This document shows, piece after piece, positions 1 through 8,845 of a stretch of 64,000 bases of DNA. Below the pieces are notes generated by a model that saw only the letters and a program-made list of their open reading frames with translations, was not told the DNA's origin and searched no databases. This DNA is from Acinetobacter brisouisimilis. GTDB lineage: Bacteria > Pseudomonadota > Gammaproteobacteria > Pseudomonadales > Moraxellaceae. Positions within the stretch are counted from its first letter, which is position 1. Each line of letters opens with the position of its first letter. The DNA lies in assembly GCF_000368265.1 (NCBI RefSeq), contig NZ_KB851219.1, forward strand, positions 1,591,393 to 1,655,392. Direction: 5' to 3'. The translations under genes and the position numbers were made by a program.

Positions 1-130
1 CATATTGGTCAAAGTGACCAATATGAACATTCACTGGACGATGATGTTCAGTACCTTCGTATGACGTATGAGATTCTGGCATCACCTGTATATCCTGTGT
101 TTGTAATGAAGTTGTCTTTGCTGTATTCAC
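1..130 (-). CDS. pstB: PstB, phosphate ABC transporter ATPase (5' end only)
   Basis: Only the first ~43 codons lie in the window; the gene continues past the left edge. Reading leftwards from a GTG at 130, the frame stays open to the edge. A GGGG run in the sequence just before the GTG can serve as ribosome binding site. No Walker motif is reached, so the assignment rests on position: it starts 15 bp after the pstA stop, at the end of a pstS-pstC-pstA series, where the import ATPase is normally encoded. Its product would energise phosphate import at the inner membrane. The long polar N-terminal extension before the ABC domain is only partly visible. Confidence 0.8.
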   Translation of the reverse strand, partial: MNTAKTTSLQTQDIQVMPESHTSYEGTEHHRPVNVHIGHFDQY

Positions 131-145
131 GTTATTTTGCCCCGA

Positions 146-1531
146 TTACCAACGAACTTCAAATTTCTTACGTAACCAGATGGCCAAACCATTTAACCCA
201 ATCATCATGACTAACAACACGATAATCGCAGCTTCGGTACGACCTTCAAAGAAGTTACGAAGTTCATTGCCCTGCCACAGAAAAATCTGTACAGGTAATG
301 CGGTCGATTGATCCAATGGCGTAGCTGGGACACTCGCTACGAAAGCACTCATACCAATTAAGAGTAATGGTGCAGTTTCACCCAAAGCCTGAGCCACGCC
401 AATAATCGCACCCGTTAAAATACCAGGCAGTGCGAGTGGCAAGACATGATGCAAAACAGTTTGTATGTTGGATGCCCCCAAGCCTTGCGCCGCTTGGCGA
501 ATCGAAGGAGGTACCGCTTTTAGTGATGCACGTGTGGTAATAATGACTGTTGGCAAGGTCATTAAACTCAGAACCAAACCACCGACCATAGGTGCTGATA
601 ATGGCAAATGCATCCAGCCCACAAAAATTGCAGCCCCCAGCAAACCAAATACAATTGAAGGAACTGCTGCCAAATTATTGATATTCACTTCAATAATATC
701 GGTCAGGATATTTTTCTTGGCAAACTCTTCCAGATAAATTGCACTTGCTACACCAATTGGAATCGCAACAAAGATCACGATCAACATCATGAACAATGAC
801 CCCATAAAAGCACCTGCCAAACCACTCGATGCAGGTGAACTACGTGAGTCACTATTGGTAAAGATATTGAAGTTAAAAGTACGCTCAAGCATATTTTTCT
901 TTGCTAACTGATCGACCAGTTTACGTACCTCAGGACTCAGTTGTTGTTGATCATCAGGTAAACTACGATCAATCTTGCCAGCCAGCCAAACATCCACATT
1001 CGCTTCAGCAAGGAACTTTAATTCCTCTTTTTTACCAATCAGGCTGGTATCTTCAAAAACCATATCACGGATACGAAAGGCTTCAGAGCTGGCATAAATA
1101 CTACGTAAATTATCTTCTTGCCCAGCAAGACTCGGATCTTTTGCAATCATGCCCTTAACAATCATGCCATCCCAATCAACCATTCCCATTTTGGTTTGCC
1201 AGTCGATATAACGCTCTTGATATCTGGCTGGAGATTCACCTGCTCGCTGGACCGGTTTTGCACCCACATCAATCATCTTTGGATCAAAATACACGGGAAC
1301 AGTCATACTGGCTTGCCAGAATGAAGGTAAACCTTTATACAAAATACTACCGAACAATACCGCCACAAAGAATAAACCTGTCACAACTGCTGACAGCCCC
1401 AAAGACCGAAAGATTTTTTCTTTACGGTGGCGCTTTGCCAAAGACTGGGTAATCATTCTTTTACGTTTTTCACGCAACTCTGCAGCAATATTCGGATCAA
1501 CCGCAGGTTGCCGCATTGAGGTCATATTCAT
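146..1531 (-). CDS. pstA: PstA, phosphate ABC transporter permease
   Basis: 461-residue inner-membrane permease of the high-affinity phosphate importer. A cytoplasmic N-terminus (about residues 1-40, rich in K and R) precedes a first membrane helix (~44-66). A periplasmic insert of ~170 residues follows, then the five-helix permease core (~240-455). The EAA-type loop contacting PstB is visible around residues 340-365 (RQAAQGLGAS). The protein is about 160 residues longer than E. coli PstA, and the extra length is the periplasmic insert, also known from other gamma-proteobacteria. Its ATG overlaps the pstC stop in an ATGA, which implies translational coupling. Confidence 0.95.
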   Translation of the reverse strand: MNMTSMRQPAVDPNIAAELREKRKRMITQSLAKRHRKEKIFRSLGLSAVVTGLFFVAVLFGSILYKGLPSFWQASMTVPVYFDPKMIDVGAKPVQRAGESPARYQERYIDWQTKMGMVDWDGMIVKGMIAKDPSLAGQEDNLRSIYASSEAFRIRDMVFEDTSLIGKKEELKFLAEANVDVWLAGKIDRSLPDDQQQLSPEVRKLVDQLAKKNMLERTFNFNIFTNSDSRSSPASSGLAGAFMGSLFMMLIVIFVAIPIGVASAIYLEEFAKKNILTDIIEVNINNLAAVPSIVFGLLGAAIFVGWMHLPLSAPMVGGLVLSLMTLPTVIITTRASLKAVPPSIRQAAQGLGASNIQTVLHHVLPLALPGILTGAIIGVAQALGETAPLLLIGMSAFVASVPATPLDQSTALPVQIFLWQGNELRNFFEGRTEAAIIVLLVMMIGLNGLAIWLRKKFEVRW

Positions 1532-2907
1532 TCGTATTGCTCACGATATTTACGCACAATGTACAGTGCAACAATATTAAGACAAAGGGTAATGACGAAC
1601 AGCGTTAAACCTAATGCAAAGGCAACCAGTGCCTGAGGACTCGCAAAGTCTGTATCACCTGTTAACTGGTTCACAATAGTTACGGTCACGGTAGAAACAG
1701 CTTCTAGTGGATTGGCCTGCAACAATGGGCTGTTGCCTGCTGCAAGTACTACAATCATGGTTTCACCAATTGCCCGTGATGTCGCCAGCAAAAATGCCCC
1801 CACAATACCTGGCAATGCAGCAGGTAAAACCACCTGACGAATAGTTTCAGACTGTGTTGCACCTAGACCTAGAGAACCATCACGCAAAGTACGTGGCACT
1901 TGGGTAATAATGTCATCAGACAAAGATGAAACAAATGGAATGATCATGACACCCATGACAAAACCAGCGGTTAAGGCACTTGTTGCATTAATATCTACAC
2001 CAATACTGGCACCGACATACTTAAAGAATGGCCCAACCACCATTAAAGCAAAAACCCCATACACAATAGTTGGAATGCCTGCCAAAATTTCAATACTTGG
2101 TTTTGCCCATGCACGCAGCCTTGGAGAGGCATATTCAGCAAGGTAAATTGCAATCATTAATCCAACAGGAATGGATACCAGTAAGGCAATTGCACTCACC
2201 ATGAGCGTCCCCCATAGCAAGGGCAATAAACCATAACTGCCTTCCGCACTGCCTGTTGTGCTAAACCCAGGGTTCCATTCAGTGCCGAAGAAAAATGTAC
2301 TTGGGCTAACAAAATGAAAAAAACGCAATGCCTCACTCAGCATTGACATGACAATACCAATCGTCGTCAGAATCGCAACACCTGAACATAACACCAAACT
2401 AATACGAATGACTTTTTCTACATGGTTACGGGCACGATATTTTTGACTAATACGTTTTTGAGCAAAAATAAGACCAACCATTGCGACACAGATGACGACC
2501 GCAAACTTGGCATACTCACCAATTTTCACAAACTGTGCATATTGTTGTGCGGCTTTTAGCTCATATGGCATAACCTGATCGGTAACACCAAATCCTGTAG
2601 CAATTGCTTGAACACGATCAAGTAAAACTGTTTTACTCGCATCATCTAAATTTAGAAGCACTGATGCAGGCACCTGATTAAATACCGCCTGATGCAAGAA
2701 AGTGGATTGTAACAGATTCCAAATCGCCAAAATAAGGAATGCAGGCATACCACACCACATTGCAACAAGTGCACCATAATATCCTGGACGGGAGTGCAAA
2801 CTAACGGAGCTATTGCCTTTCCCTGCCAACTGACGGCTCTTTTTTAAGCCTAACTGGTATGCAACTGCAATCAATGCCAGCAGTACACCCAAAAGAAGCA
2901 GATTCAT
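1528..2907 (-). CDS. pstC: PstC, phosphate ABC transporter permease
   Basis: Second membrane subunit of the phosphate importer, pairing with PstA. I chose the ATG at 2907 (459 residues, beginning MNLLLLG) because GGAG sits seven bases upstream. The frame also opens at a TTG at 2952, but that lacks a good ribosome binding site. There are hydrophobic segments near the N-terminus and at ~45-65. A soluble insert and a further helix (~130) precede the C-terminal permease core. The EAA loop motif (RDGSLGLGAT) is near residue 345. The protein is longer than E. coli PstC. It overlaps pstA by four bases and lies downstream of pstS, within one leftward operon. Confidence 0.94.
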   Translation of the reverse strand: MNLLLLGVLLALIAVAYQLGLKKSRQLAGKGNSSVSLHSRPGYYGALVAMWCGMPAFLILAIWNLLQSTFLHQAVFNQVPASVLLNLDDASKTVLLDRVQAIATGFGVTDQVMPYELKAAQQYAQFVKIGEYAKFAVVICVAMVGLIFAQKRISQKYRARNHVEKVIRISLVLCSGVAILTTIGIVMSMLSEALRFFHFVSPSTFFFGTEWNPGFSTTGSAEGSYGLLPLLWGTLMVSAIALLVSIPVGLMIAIYLAEYASPRLRAWAKPSIEILAGIPTIVYGVFALMVVGPFFKYVGASIGVDINATSALTAGFVMGVMIIPFVSSLSDDIITQVPRTLRDGSLGLGATQSETIRQVVLPAALPGIVGAFLLATSRAIGETMIVVLAAGNSPLLQANPLEAVSTVTVTIVNQLTGDTDFASPQALVAFALGLTLFVITLCLNIVALYIVRKYREQYE

Positions 2908-2991
2908 CTTATCTCCGCTCGTTTTATCTTGATACAAAGCCCAATTGATCAACCTAAAACCCTAGATTAACCTGATTTTGAGCAAATCCAA

Positions 2992-4023
2992 TTAGTTAAC
3001 AGTTTTACCTGCTTGAAAATCTGCCAAAATTTTTGCACGCTCTGCATCAGACATTGCAATCAACCCAGCACGTTCAAGTTTTGAACCTTTACCAGAAACG
3101 TGCTTATTTAAAAAATATTCAACGTACTGTGGTAAACCTTTCACAAGTTTCACATGTTCTCCTTTTACATAGAAGAATAATGGACGAGATACAGGATATT
3201 TACCATTCAAGATCGTTTTTTCACTTGGAACAACATTATTGACTGTCGCAACGCGCAAACGGTCACGGTTTTGATTATAAAAACCAAGACCAAATACCCC
3301 CACCGCGCTTGGAGAAGTTTTTAAACGTGCCAATGTTTCCGTGTAATCCCCAGAAATTTCTATCACGCGACCATCTTTACGAAAGCTAGAACATGCATTT
3401 TTTTGTGCTTCTTTATCTAACTTCTTAAAGTAATCATATGCTTCACAGCCAGCATCTACCATTTTTTCTTGAAACACTTCACGTGTACCATGGTTAGATG
3501 CGGGGATCACCAACGTAATAGGTTCATTGGGTAAGCTTGGATCGATCTGATTCCAGCGCGTATATGGGTTTGGAACTAACTTGCCTTTTGATGGAAGCTT
3601 CTCGGCCAGTGCTGCAAATACATGATAAGGCTTTAATTTATAGGTTGGTTTTGCGCTGTTTGATGCAAATGCAATACCATCATAACCGATTTTTATTTCT
3701 TGGATTTTGTTCACACCTGCTTTTTTACAGGCTGCAATTTCAGTGTCTTTAATTTTACGTGATGCATTGGCAATGTCGATGGTATTATCACCTACCCCCT
3801 GACAAAATTGCTTCAAACCAGCAGATGAACCACCAGAACCAACAACTGGCACTTTAAACTGTGGGAAAGTATGTCCGAAGTCTTCTGCAACAATACTTGC
3901 GTAAGGCAATACGGTAGAAGAACCTGAGATTTGAATAGTTTCGCGCGCTGCATGCGCGCCTGTTGCGAATATTGTTACTGAACAAGCAAATGCTAAGGCA
4001 AAATATTTTTTGCTAAAATTCAT
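2992..4023 (-). CDS. pstS: PstS, periplasmic phosphate-binding protein
   Basis: Captures inorganic phosphate in the periplasm and delivers it to PstCA. The N-terminus is a Sec signal peptide ending ATGAHA, followed by the family motif ISGSSTVLPYA; a glycine/serine-rich ligand segment (GSGGSSAGLKQFC) lies near residue 65. Two in-frame ATGs lie six bases apart, at 4029 and 4023. The GAGAG site abuts the first but sits six bases before the second, so I prefer 4023 (343 residues). This is the first gene of the pst operon, with a Pho-box-like site about 90 bp upstream. Expression is therefore likely raised by PhoB under phosphate limitation. Confidence 0.95.
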   Translation of the reverse strand: MNFSKKYFALAFACSVTIFATGAHAARETIQISGSSTVLPYASIVAEDFGHTFPQFKVPVVGSGGSSAGLKQFCQGVGDNTIDIANASRKIKDTEIAACKKAGVNKIQEIKIGYDGIAFASNSAKPTYKLKPYHVFAALAEKLPSKGKLVPNPYTRWNQIDPSLPNEPITLVIPASNHGTREVFQEKMVDAGCEAYDYFKKLDKEAQKNACSSFRKDGRVIEISGDYTETLARLKTSPSAVGVFGLGFYNQNRDRLRVATVNNVVPSEKTILNGKYPVSRPLFFYVKGEHVKLVKGLPQYVEYFLNKHVSGKGSKLERAGLIAMSDAERAKILADFQAGKTVN

Positions 4024-4111
4024 TCCCATCTCTCAATTTAATTTATACCAATAAAACTGCTGCCTTTATTGGTAAATTCATGCTGAATCGCTTGCATTTT
4101 GAGTTTTTTAT

Positions 4112-4129
4112 ATGACATTTATGTTACAA
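4112..4129 (-). promoter_or_regulatory. Candidate Pho box upstream of pstS
   Basis: Read on the minus strand, TTGTAACATAAATGTCAT matches the enterobacterial PhoB box (two TGTCA-type half-sites 11 bp apart) at about 14 of 18 positions; the second half-site is perfect. Ten bases further downstream is CAAAAT, which could be the -10. This is the layout expected when a Pho box replaces the -35 element. The match is by eye only. Confidence 0.6.
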
Positions 4130-4281
4130 ATTAAAGACTATTTTGTAATAATCCAGATTAGGGCAATTTTTATAATTTTCATTAAAAATCAATAATAAAT
4201 ACAACTTAGATTAACTTGGCCATTCTACTTGCGATCATCTAAAGATTGAGTTCAGCTAGTTTAAATATGATGAATTCCATA

Positions 4282-4309
4282 GAAAAAGGTCACCTCAGTG
4301 ACCTTTTTC
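4282..4309 (-). terminator. Rho-independent terminator after ddc
   Basis: Twelve-base perfect stem (GAAAAAGGTCAC / GTGACCTTTTTC) with a four-base loop, giving a U-run in both directions. It lies 27 bp past the ddc stop and upstream of the pst promoter. It should end dat-ddc transcripts before they enter pstS. Confidence 0.85.
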
Positions 4310-4335
4310 TACAGCTTGATAGCAACTTATATTAT

Positions 4336-5868
4336 TTAGTCAATCGCTGGAACATAAGTTCCCGCTGCAATTGCATCTTTAATACGATTAGCTTCAGCTA
4401 GAACCAATCCAAGTAAGTTCTGTACATTCTCAAGCGTTGCTACTGGGCTTAAAGTAGTCATTTTCAATGATTGAACATGACCTACTTTTGTTACACCAAT
4501 ATTCGCCTCGCCACGTGCAAACAGTTCATCTGCAACGTTTTGATTTAGGCTATCCAAAAATTCAGCAGGATAGCCTTCTGGCACAACTCGGAACAAAACT
4601 GACGCAAATTGTGGTTCAACCAGCAATTCAAGACCAGCAGTCGCTTTAATATAATCCGCCACTTGACGTGTTAACTTCACGCCGTGATCGATCATTGAAC
4701 CATAAAGTTCTTCACCCAATGCTTCAACAGTCATCCACAATTTCAATGCATCAAAACGACGAGTCGTTTGTAATGATTTAGATACAAGGTTTGGTACACC
4801 ATGTTCTTCATCATAAGCAGAGTTTAGATATTCTGCTTCATAATGCATAAAGCGATAGTTTGCTTCGTCTTTCAACAAGAAAGCACCACAGCTAATGGTT
4901 TGGAAATAGTGTTTATGGAAGTCTAGCGTCACTGAATCTGAAAATTCAATACCATCAAGCATTGAACGGAATTCATTCGATAAAATCAGCGCGCCACCCC
5001 AAGCTGCATCGACATGCATCCACGAACCATACTGGTTGGTGATGTCACGAATTTTCTTGAGTGGGTCAATTGCACCAGCGTCAGTTGTACCTGCTGTTGC
5101 AACAACACAGGCTACGATTTTACCTTCAGCTTTCAAATGCGCCATGGTTTTTTCGAGCGCATCGACATCCATTTGAGCATTTTCGTTCACAGGAACAGTC
5201 ACAACTGACTGAAAGCCCATGCCCATCATTGCCATGTTCTTTTGCACAGAGAAGTGTGCATTTTCAGAACAAATGACTTTGACATTTTTCAATGCATCAG
5301 CAGGTAAGCCATCACGCTGAACAGACCATTCCTGACCGTTTTCGCCTTTCCAGTTTTTCGCAATACACCAGTCACGCGCAAGCAATACACCCATAAGGTT
5401 AGATTGCGTGCCACCAGAGGTAAATACCCCTGCCTGACCTGTGCCATAGCCCACTTTTTGACGTAACCAGTCAATCAATTGAACTTCCATCAACGAACCT
5501 GCAGGGCTTTGATCCCATGAATCCATTGATTGGTTGGTCGCATTGATTAACACTTCCGCAATCTGGCTCATCACCATCGTCGGGCAGTGTAAATGTGCCA
5601 ATGAATGTGGATGATGTACTTTTAAGCTTTTATTGAGAAAAAGCTCAACCATACGTTGTAAAGACTGCTGTACACCTAAACCATCTTTAGATGGTTTAAA
5701 AGAAATCGCAGCACGCAAATCTTTGATGCTACCGCCTGTGTACATTTTATCATTTTGTAACCATGCAGAAACGGCTTTCACCGCTTCGCCCATTGCTGAC
5801 TGATAGTCAGCAATGGATTGTGCATCATTACAAAGTAAAGCTTTGCGATGTTGTGCAAAATCAACCAT
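4336..5868 (-). CDS. ddc: L-2,4-diaminobutyrate decarboxylase
   Basis: PLP-dependent group II decarboxylase that turns L-2,4-diaminobutyrate into 1,3-diaminopropane, the typical Acinetobacter polyamine. The 510-residue length is usual for the enzyme. The fold is recognisable from the [11 protein letters not shown] segment (~residue 152), the HVDAAWGG stretch with the PLP-contacting Asp (~288), and the PLP lysine in DFHKHYFQ (~315). It begins on the last base of the dat stop codon (TAATG), so dat and ddc are translationally coupled, and a terminator follows. A glutamate- or tyrosine-type decarboxylase is the alternative on fold alone; the dat partner decides the call. Confidence 0.93.
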   Translation of the reverse strand: MVDFAQHRKALLCNDAQSIADYQSAMGEAVKAVSAWLQNDKMYTGGSIKDLRAAISFKPSKDGLGVQQSLQRMVELFLNKSLKVHHPHSLAHLHCPTMVMSQIAEVLINATNQSMDSWDQSPAGSLMEVQLIDWLRQKVGYGTGQAGVFTSGGTQSNLMGVLLARDWCIAKNWKGENGQEWSVQRDGLPADALKNVKVICSENAHFSVQKNMAMMGMGFQSVVTVPVNENAQMDVDALEKTMAHLKAEGKIVACVVATAGTTDAGAIDPLKKIRDITNQYGSWMHVDAAWGGALILSNEFRSMLDGIEFSDSVTLDFHKHYFQTISCGAFLLKDEANYRFMHYEAEYLNSAYDEEHGVPNLVSKSLQTTRRFDALKLWMTVEALGEELYGSMIDHGVKLTRQVADYIKATAGLELLVEPQFASVLFRVVPEGYPAEFLDSLNQNVADELFARGEANIGVTKVGHVQSLKMTTLSPVATLENVQNLLGLVLAEANRIKDAIAAGTYVPAID

Positions 5869-7241
5869 TAAGCACCTCGAACGGCAACAAGCGCCTCAGC
5901 AATTGCTTTCTTGAAGCGTACAATAACTTCTACACACTCATCTTGAGTAATGATCAACGGGCAAAGTAAACGAATCACTGTACCGTTACGACCACCTTTT
6001 TCTAACAACAATTTGTTGTTAAAGCATGCTGTTTGAATCGCAGCAGCCAATTGAGCATCTGCAGGTAATGAACCCATGTGATCAGCAGCTTTACGCTCAT
6101 CAACAATTTCAATACCTAACATTAAGCCGCGACCACGTACGTTACCGATACATGGGAATTCTTGTGCCAATTTTTTCATTTCAGCTTGTAAGAAATCACC
6201 ACGTTCTTGCGCATTTTGAGCCAAGTTTTGCGCTTTAATAACTTGTAAAGAAGCTAAACCTGTACCCATTGCCAATTGGTTACCACGGAAAGTACCCGTG
6301 TGACCCGCTGGTTGCCAAGCATCAAATTTACGTTTAATGCCCAATACTGCAAGTGGCAAGCTGCCACCGACTGCTTTTGACATAACAACAACATCTGGCT
6401 CAATACCCGCATGTTCAAATGCAAACATTTTGCCTGAACGTGCAAAGCCCGCTTGTACTTCATCAAGAATCAACACAATGTTGTGTTTTTCAGTTACTTC
6501 ACGGATTTTACGAAGCCATTTTGTAGGTGCAATGACGACACCGCCTTCACCTTGAATCGCTTCAAGAATGACAGCAGCAGGTTTAGTCACACCACTTTCA
6601 ACATCTTCAATGAACTGTTCAAAATAGTAAGTTAATGCATCAACACCCGCTTCACCGCCAAGACCCAATGGGCAACGGTATTCGTGCGGATATGGCATAA
6701 ACTGAACACCTGGCATCAGGTTATTGACTGCATTTTTTGCACTCAAGTTACCTGTCATTGCCAATGAACCATGAGTCATACCATGATAGCCACCAGAGAA
6801 GCTAATCACTGAACTACGGCCAGTATAAGTTTTTGCAAGTTTAATCGCTGCTTCTGTTGCATCTGCACCAGATGGACCACAGAACTGTAAGCAATATTCT
6901 TCTTTACCACCAGGCAAATAAGCCAATAAAGCTTCAGTAAAAGCATCTTTTAAAGGTGTCGTTAAATCTAAAGTATGTAAAGGCAGACCACTTGCAAGTG
7001 TGTCTTGGATACTTTGAATAACCGCAGGGTGGTTATGACCTAATGCCAATGTCCCTGCACCAGCTAAACAATCAAGGTACTCAGTACCTTCAACATCAGT
7101 AACCCAACAACCTTGTGCTTTCGCTATCGCTAACGGTAATTTACGTGGATAACTACGAACATTCGATTCCATCTGACTTTGGCGAGTCAAGTAATATTCG
7201 TTGGTGGAATTGGTGGCAGGATTTACAGAAGTAACGCTCAT
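5868..7241 (-). CDS. dat: Diaminobutyrate--2-oxoglutarate aminotransferase
   Basis: 457-residue class III PLP aminotransferase that makes L-2,4-diaminobutyrate from aspartate semialdehyde with glutamate as amino donor. Visible family features are [13 protein letters not shown] (~125), the SGGYHGMT segment (~149), [13 protein letters not shown] with the PLP-binding Asp (~260), and the Schiff-base lysine in MSKAVGG (~290). It is the first gene of dat-ddc, the pathway first described in A. baumannii. The two products together give 1,3-diaminopropane. Upstream lies a long AT-rich intergenic region that must hold its promoter. Confidence 0.95.
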   Translation of the reverse strand: MSVTSVNPATNSTNEYYLTRQSQMESNVRSYPRKLPLAIAKAQGCWVTDVEGTEYLDCLAGAGTLALGHNHPAVIQSIQDTLASGLPLHTLDLTTPLKDAFTEALLAYLPGGKEEYCLQFCGPSGADATEAAIKLAKTYTGRSSVISFSGGYHGMTHGSLAMTGNLSAKNAVNNLMPGVQFMPYPHEYRCPLGLGGEAGVDALTYYFEQFIEDVESGVTKPAAVILEAIQGEGGVVIAPTKWLRKIREVTEKHNIVLILDEVQAGFARSGKMFAFEHAGIEPDVVVMSKAVGGSLPLAVLGIKRKFDAWQPAGHTGTFRGNQLAMGTGLASLQVIKAQNLAQNAQERGDFLQAEMKKLAQEFPCIGNVRGRGLMLGIEIVDERKAADHMGSLPADAQLAAAIQTACFNNKLLLEKGGRNGTVIRLLCPLIITQDECVEVIVRFKKAIAEALVAVRGA

Positions 7242-7703
7242 ATCGAATTACCATCTCTGATATGGGTTGAAAGAAATAAGTCTGGTGACTTGTGGTCCTT
7301 TGACTCGGTGCTTGTAGAATTCTAGTTAGACAAAATTTATAACTTATAACTAGGAGGGCGATAATACCCTTTTTTCTATAAAAATAAAGACCTTTTAGCT
7401 CTTTATTTGACCTAATTCATTGAAAAAAACATTTATCTAATGAATTAGCTTCATTATTATGATACTCCATGACAAAAATAAGAAAATCCATCTCATCAGA
7501 AATATTTTTTTATCTTTAGATCAACAAAAAAAACCATCCAACATTCAACAATTAATTTACTGAATTTAAAAGATTTTATTTCTTAAACAAAGATACAAAA
7601 ACTTAAAAAGTATTACAAAGAAGCGACAATTTAACTTTATATAATCCGTTTTCTCCAATTAACATGAGCCTGATAACAAACACTCCAAATTCAAGGAAAA
7701 TTT
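7242..7703. other. AT-rich divergent intergenic region
   Basis: 462 bp between the divergent dat and SIMPL genes. It has no coding frame I would support. It must contain the promoters for both genes. The only clear structure is a ten-base inverted repeat at 7412-7448 (CTAATTCATT / AATGAATTAG). Poly-A and poly-T tracts are frequent. Confidence 0.6.
7412..7448. repeat. Ten-base inverted repeat between dat and the SIMPL gene
   Basis: Perfect arms CTAATTCATT (7412-7421) and AATGAATTAG (7439-7448) are separated by 17 bases. No U-run follows, so it is not an obvious terminator. It could be an operator for either divergent gene, or chance in AT-rich DNA. Confidence 0.4.
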
Positions 7704-8405
7704 ATGAGAAATTTGCTCGTATCTAGCCTACTTATTGCTAGCGTCAGTCACCCAGTTTTTGCAGCCACTACCGAAGCATTAAACTACAATGTCATCAACA
7801 TTCAAGCAGATGCTTCGCGCGAAGTTTCAAATGACCAGATTCAAGCTGTTCTTTACATTGAAAAGAACAATAAACAACCTGCTGAACTGGCAAATCAAAT
7901 CAATACACTGATGAATCAGGCTTTGGCAACTGCCAAAAAATATCCACAGGTAAAAGTCAAAACTGGGGCTCAAAGTACCTACCCTGTTTACGACACTGAT
8001 AACAAAAAACTCAAAGAATGGCGCGGGCGTGCTGAACTACAAATCGAAAGCCGTGATTTCAAAGCAGCAAGCCAGCTAATTAGTGAACTCCAACAAAACT
8101 TCCAGACCGACTCGATTGGTTTTAGTATTTCTGATGAACAGCGCAGCAAAGTTGAAAACGAGCTGATGCTTGAAGCTTCCAAAAACTTCCAGCAACGCGC
8201 ACAGTTACTCACTCAGTCTTGGCATAAAACTAGCTACAATCTGGTCAATCTCAATATCAATACCAACAGTAGCTATCGCCCGATTATGATGAGTGCAAGA
8301 ACTGCCAAGTTTGCTGAAGTTGCGGCTGCACCTATGGCGCAGGATATGAATGCAGGAGAATCTAAAATTAGTGTCAGCGCAAATGGAACAATTCAACTAA
8401 AATAA
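7704..8405 (+). CDS. SIMPL (DUF541) family periplasmic protein
   Basis: 233-residue secreted protein. Residues 1-20 form a Sec signal peptide ending in VFAA. The mature part has the SIMPL/DUF541 layout: an N-terminal beta-rich segment beginning with VINIQADASREV, alternating helices and strands, and a C-terminal SVSANGTIQLK strand. AAGGAAAA precedes the ATG by seven bases. The family is periplasmic or outer-membrane associated (relatives include Brucella BP26 and E. coli YggE, linked to oxidative stress), but its biochemical role is not settled. It is followed by a small gene on the same strand. Confidence 0.8.
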   Translation: MRNLLVSSLLIASVSHPVFAATTEALNYNVINIQADASREVSNDQIQAVLYIEKNNKQPAELANQINTLMNQALATAKKYPQVKVKTGAQSTYPVYDTDNKKLKEWRGRAELQIESRDFKAASQLISELQQNFQTDSIGFSISDEQRSKVENELMLEASKNFQQRAQLLTQSWHKTSYNLVNLNINTNSSYRPIMMSARTAKFAEVAAAPMAQDMNAGESKISVSANGTIQLK

Positions 8406-8436
8406 GACTTTGAATTAGTCTGAGTGAAACAACCCG

Positions 8437-8802
8437 ATGAAATCTTTCTATGCCAACCACATTTCCTGTAGCCAAGACGATGATGTTTTCACGATTGGTT
8501 TGGCAGATGATGAACTTGACCCGATTGATTTCGTCATTTTAAGCCGTTTTGATGAGCCTGATATGGCAGTAAATCAACACATTGGTCTTCTGGTGAACGA
8601 AACTGAATTTGAATTTCACAATGCGATTGAATCTATCCGTTTTTTTGATACGCAAATGGTGATCCAGCTCAGAGCAAGCATTGTTGCAGACGAATTAGAA
8701 TACTCTTCGATTCATATTGAACTGGCAGATCAAGGCGATGATTTACCGCGTGCTATCAAGCACATGTTTACAGGTTCAAGCGTACAACTAAAATTTAACT
8801 AA
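8437..8802 (+). CDS. Small acidic protein, Imm10-like (tentative)
   Basis: 121 residues, no signal peptide, strongly acidic. The pattern is an N-terminal strand pair, an 'ADDELDPIDFVILSR' block, a central glutamate-rich strand, and a C-terminal helix ending 'IKHMFTGSSVQLKF'. This resembles the immunity-10 family as I remember it, and the assignment is by pattern only. It lies 31 bp after the SIMPL gene, probably in the same transcript, and is closed by a strong terminator. No toxin-like partner is adjacent. If it is not Imm10 it is simply an uncharacterised small cytosolic protein. Confidence 0.55.
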   Translation: MKSFYANHISCSQDDDVFTIGLADDELDPIDFVILSRFDEPDMAVNQHIGLLVNETEFEFHNAIESIRFFDTQMVIQLRASIVADELEYSSIHIELADQGDDLPRAIKHMFTGSSVQLKFN

Positions 8803-8803
8803 T

Positions 8804-8833
8804 AAAAAAGCGCGGTTTAGACTGCGCTTTTTT
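8804..8833. terminator. Bidirectional terminator between convergent genes
   Basis: Ten-base stem AAAAAAGCGC / GCGCTTTTTT around a ten-base loop. The U-run forms on both strands, so it can serve the Imm10-like gene on the plus strand and the desaturase on the minus strand. Confidence 0.85.
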
Positions 8834-8845
8834 ATGACTTGATTC

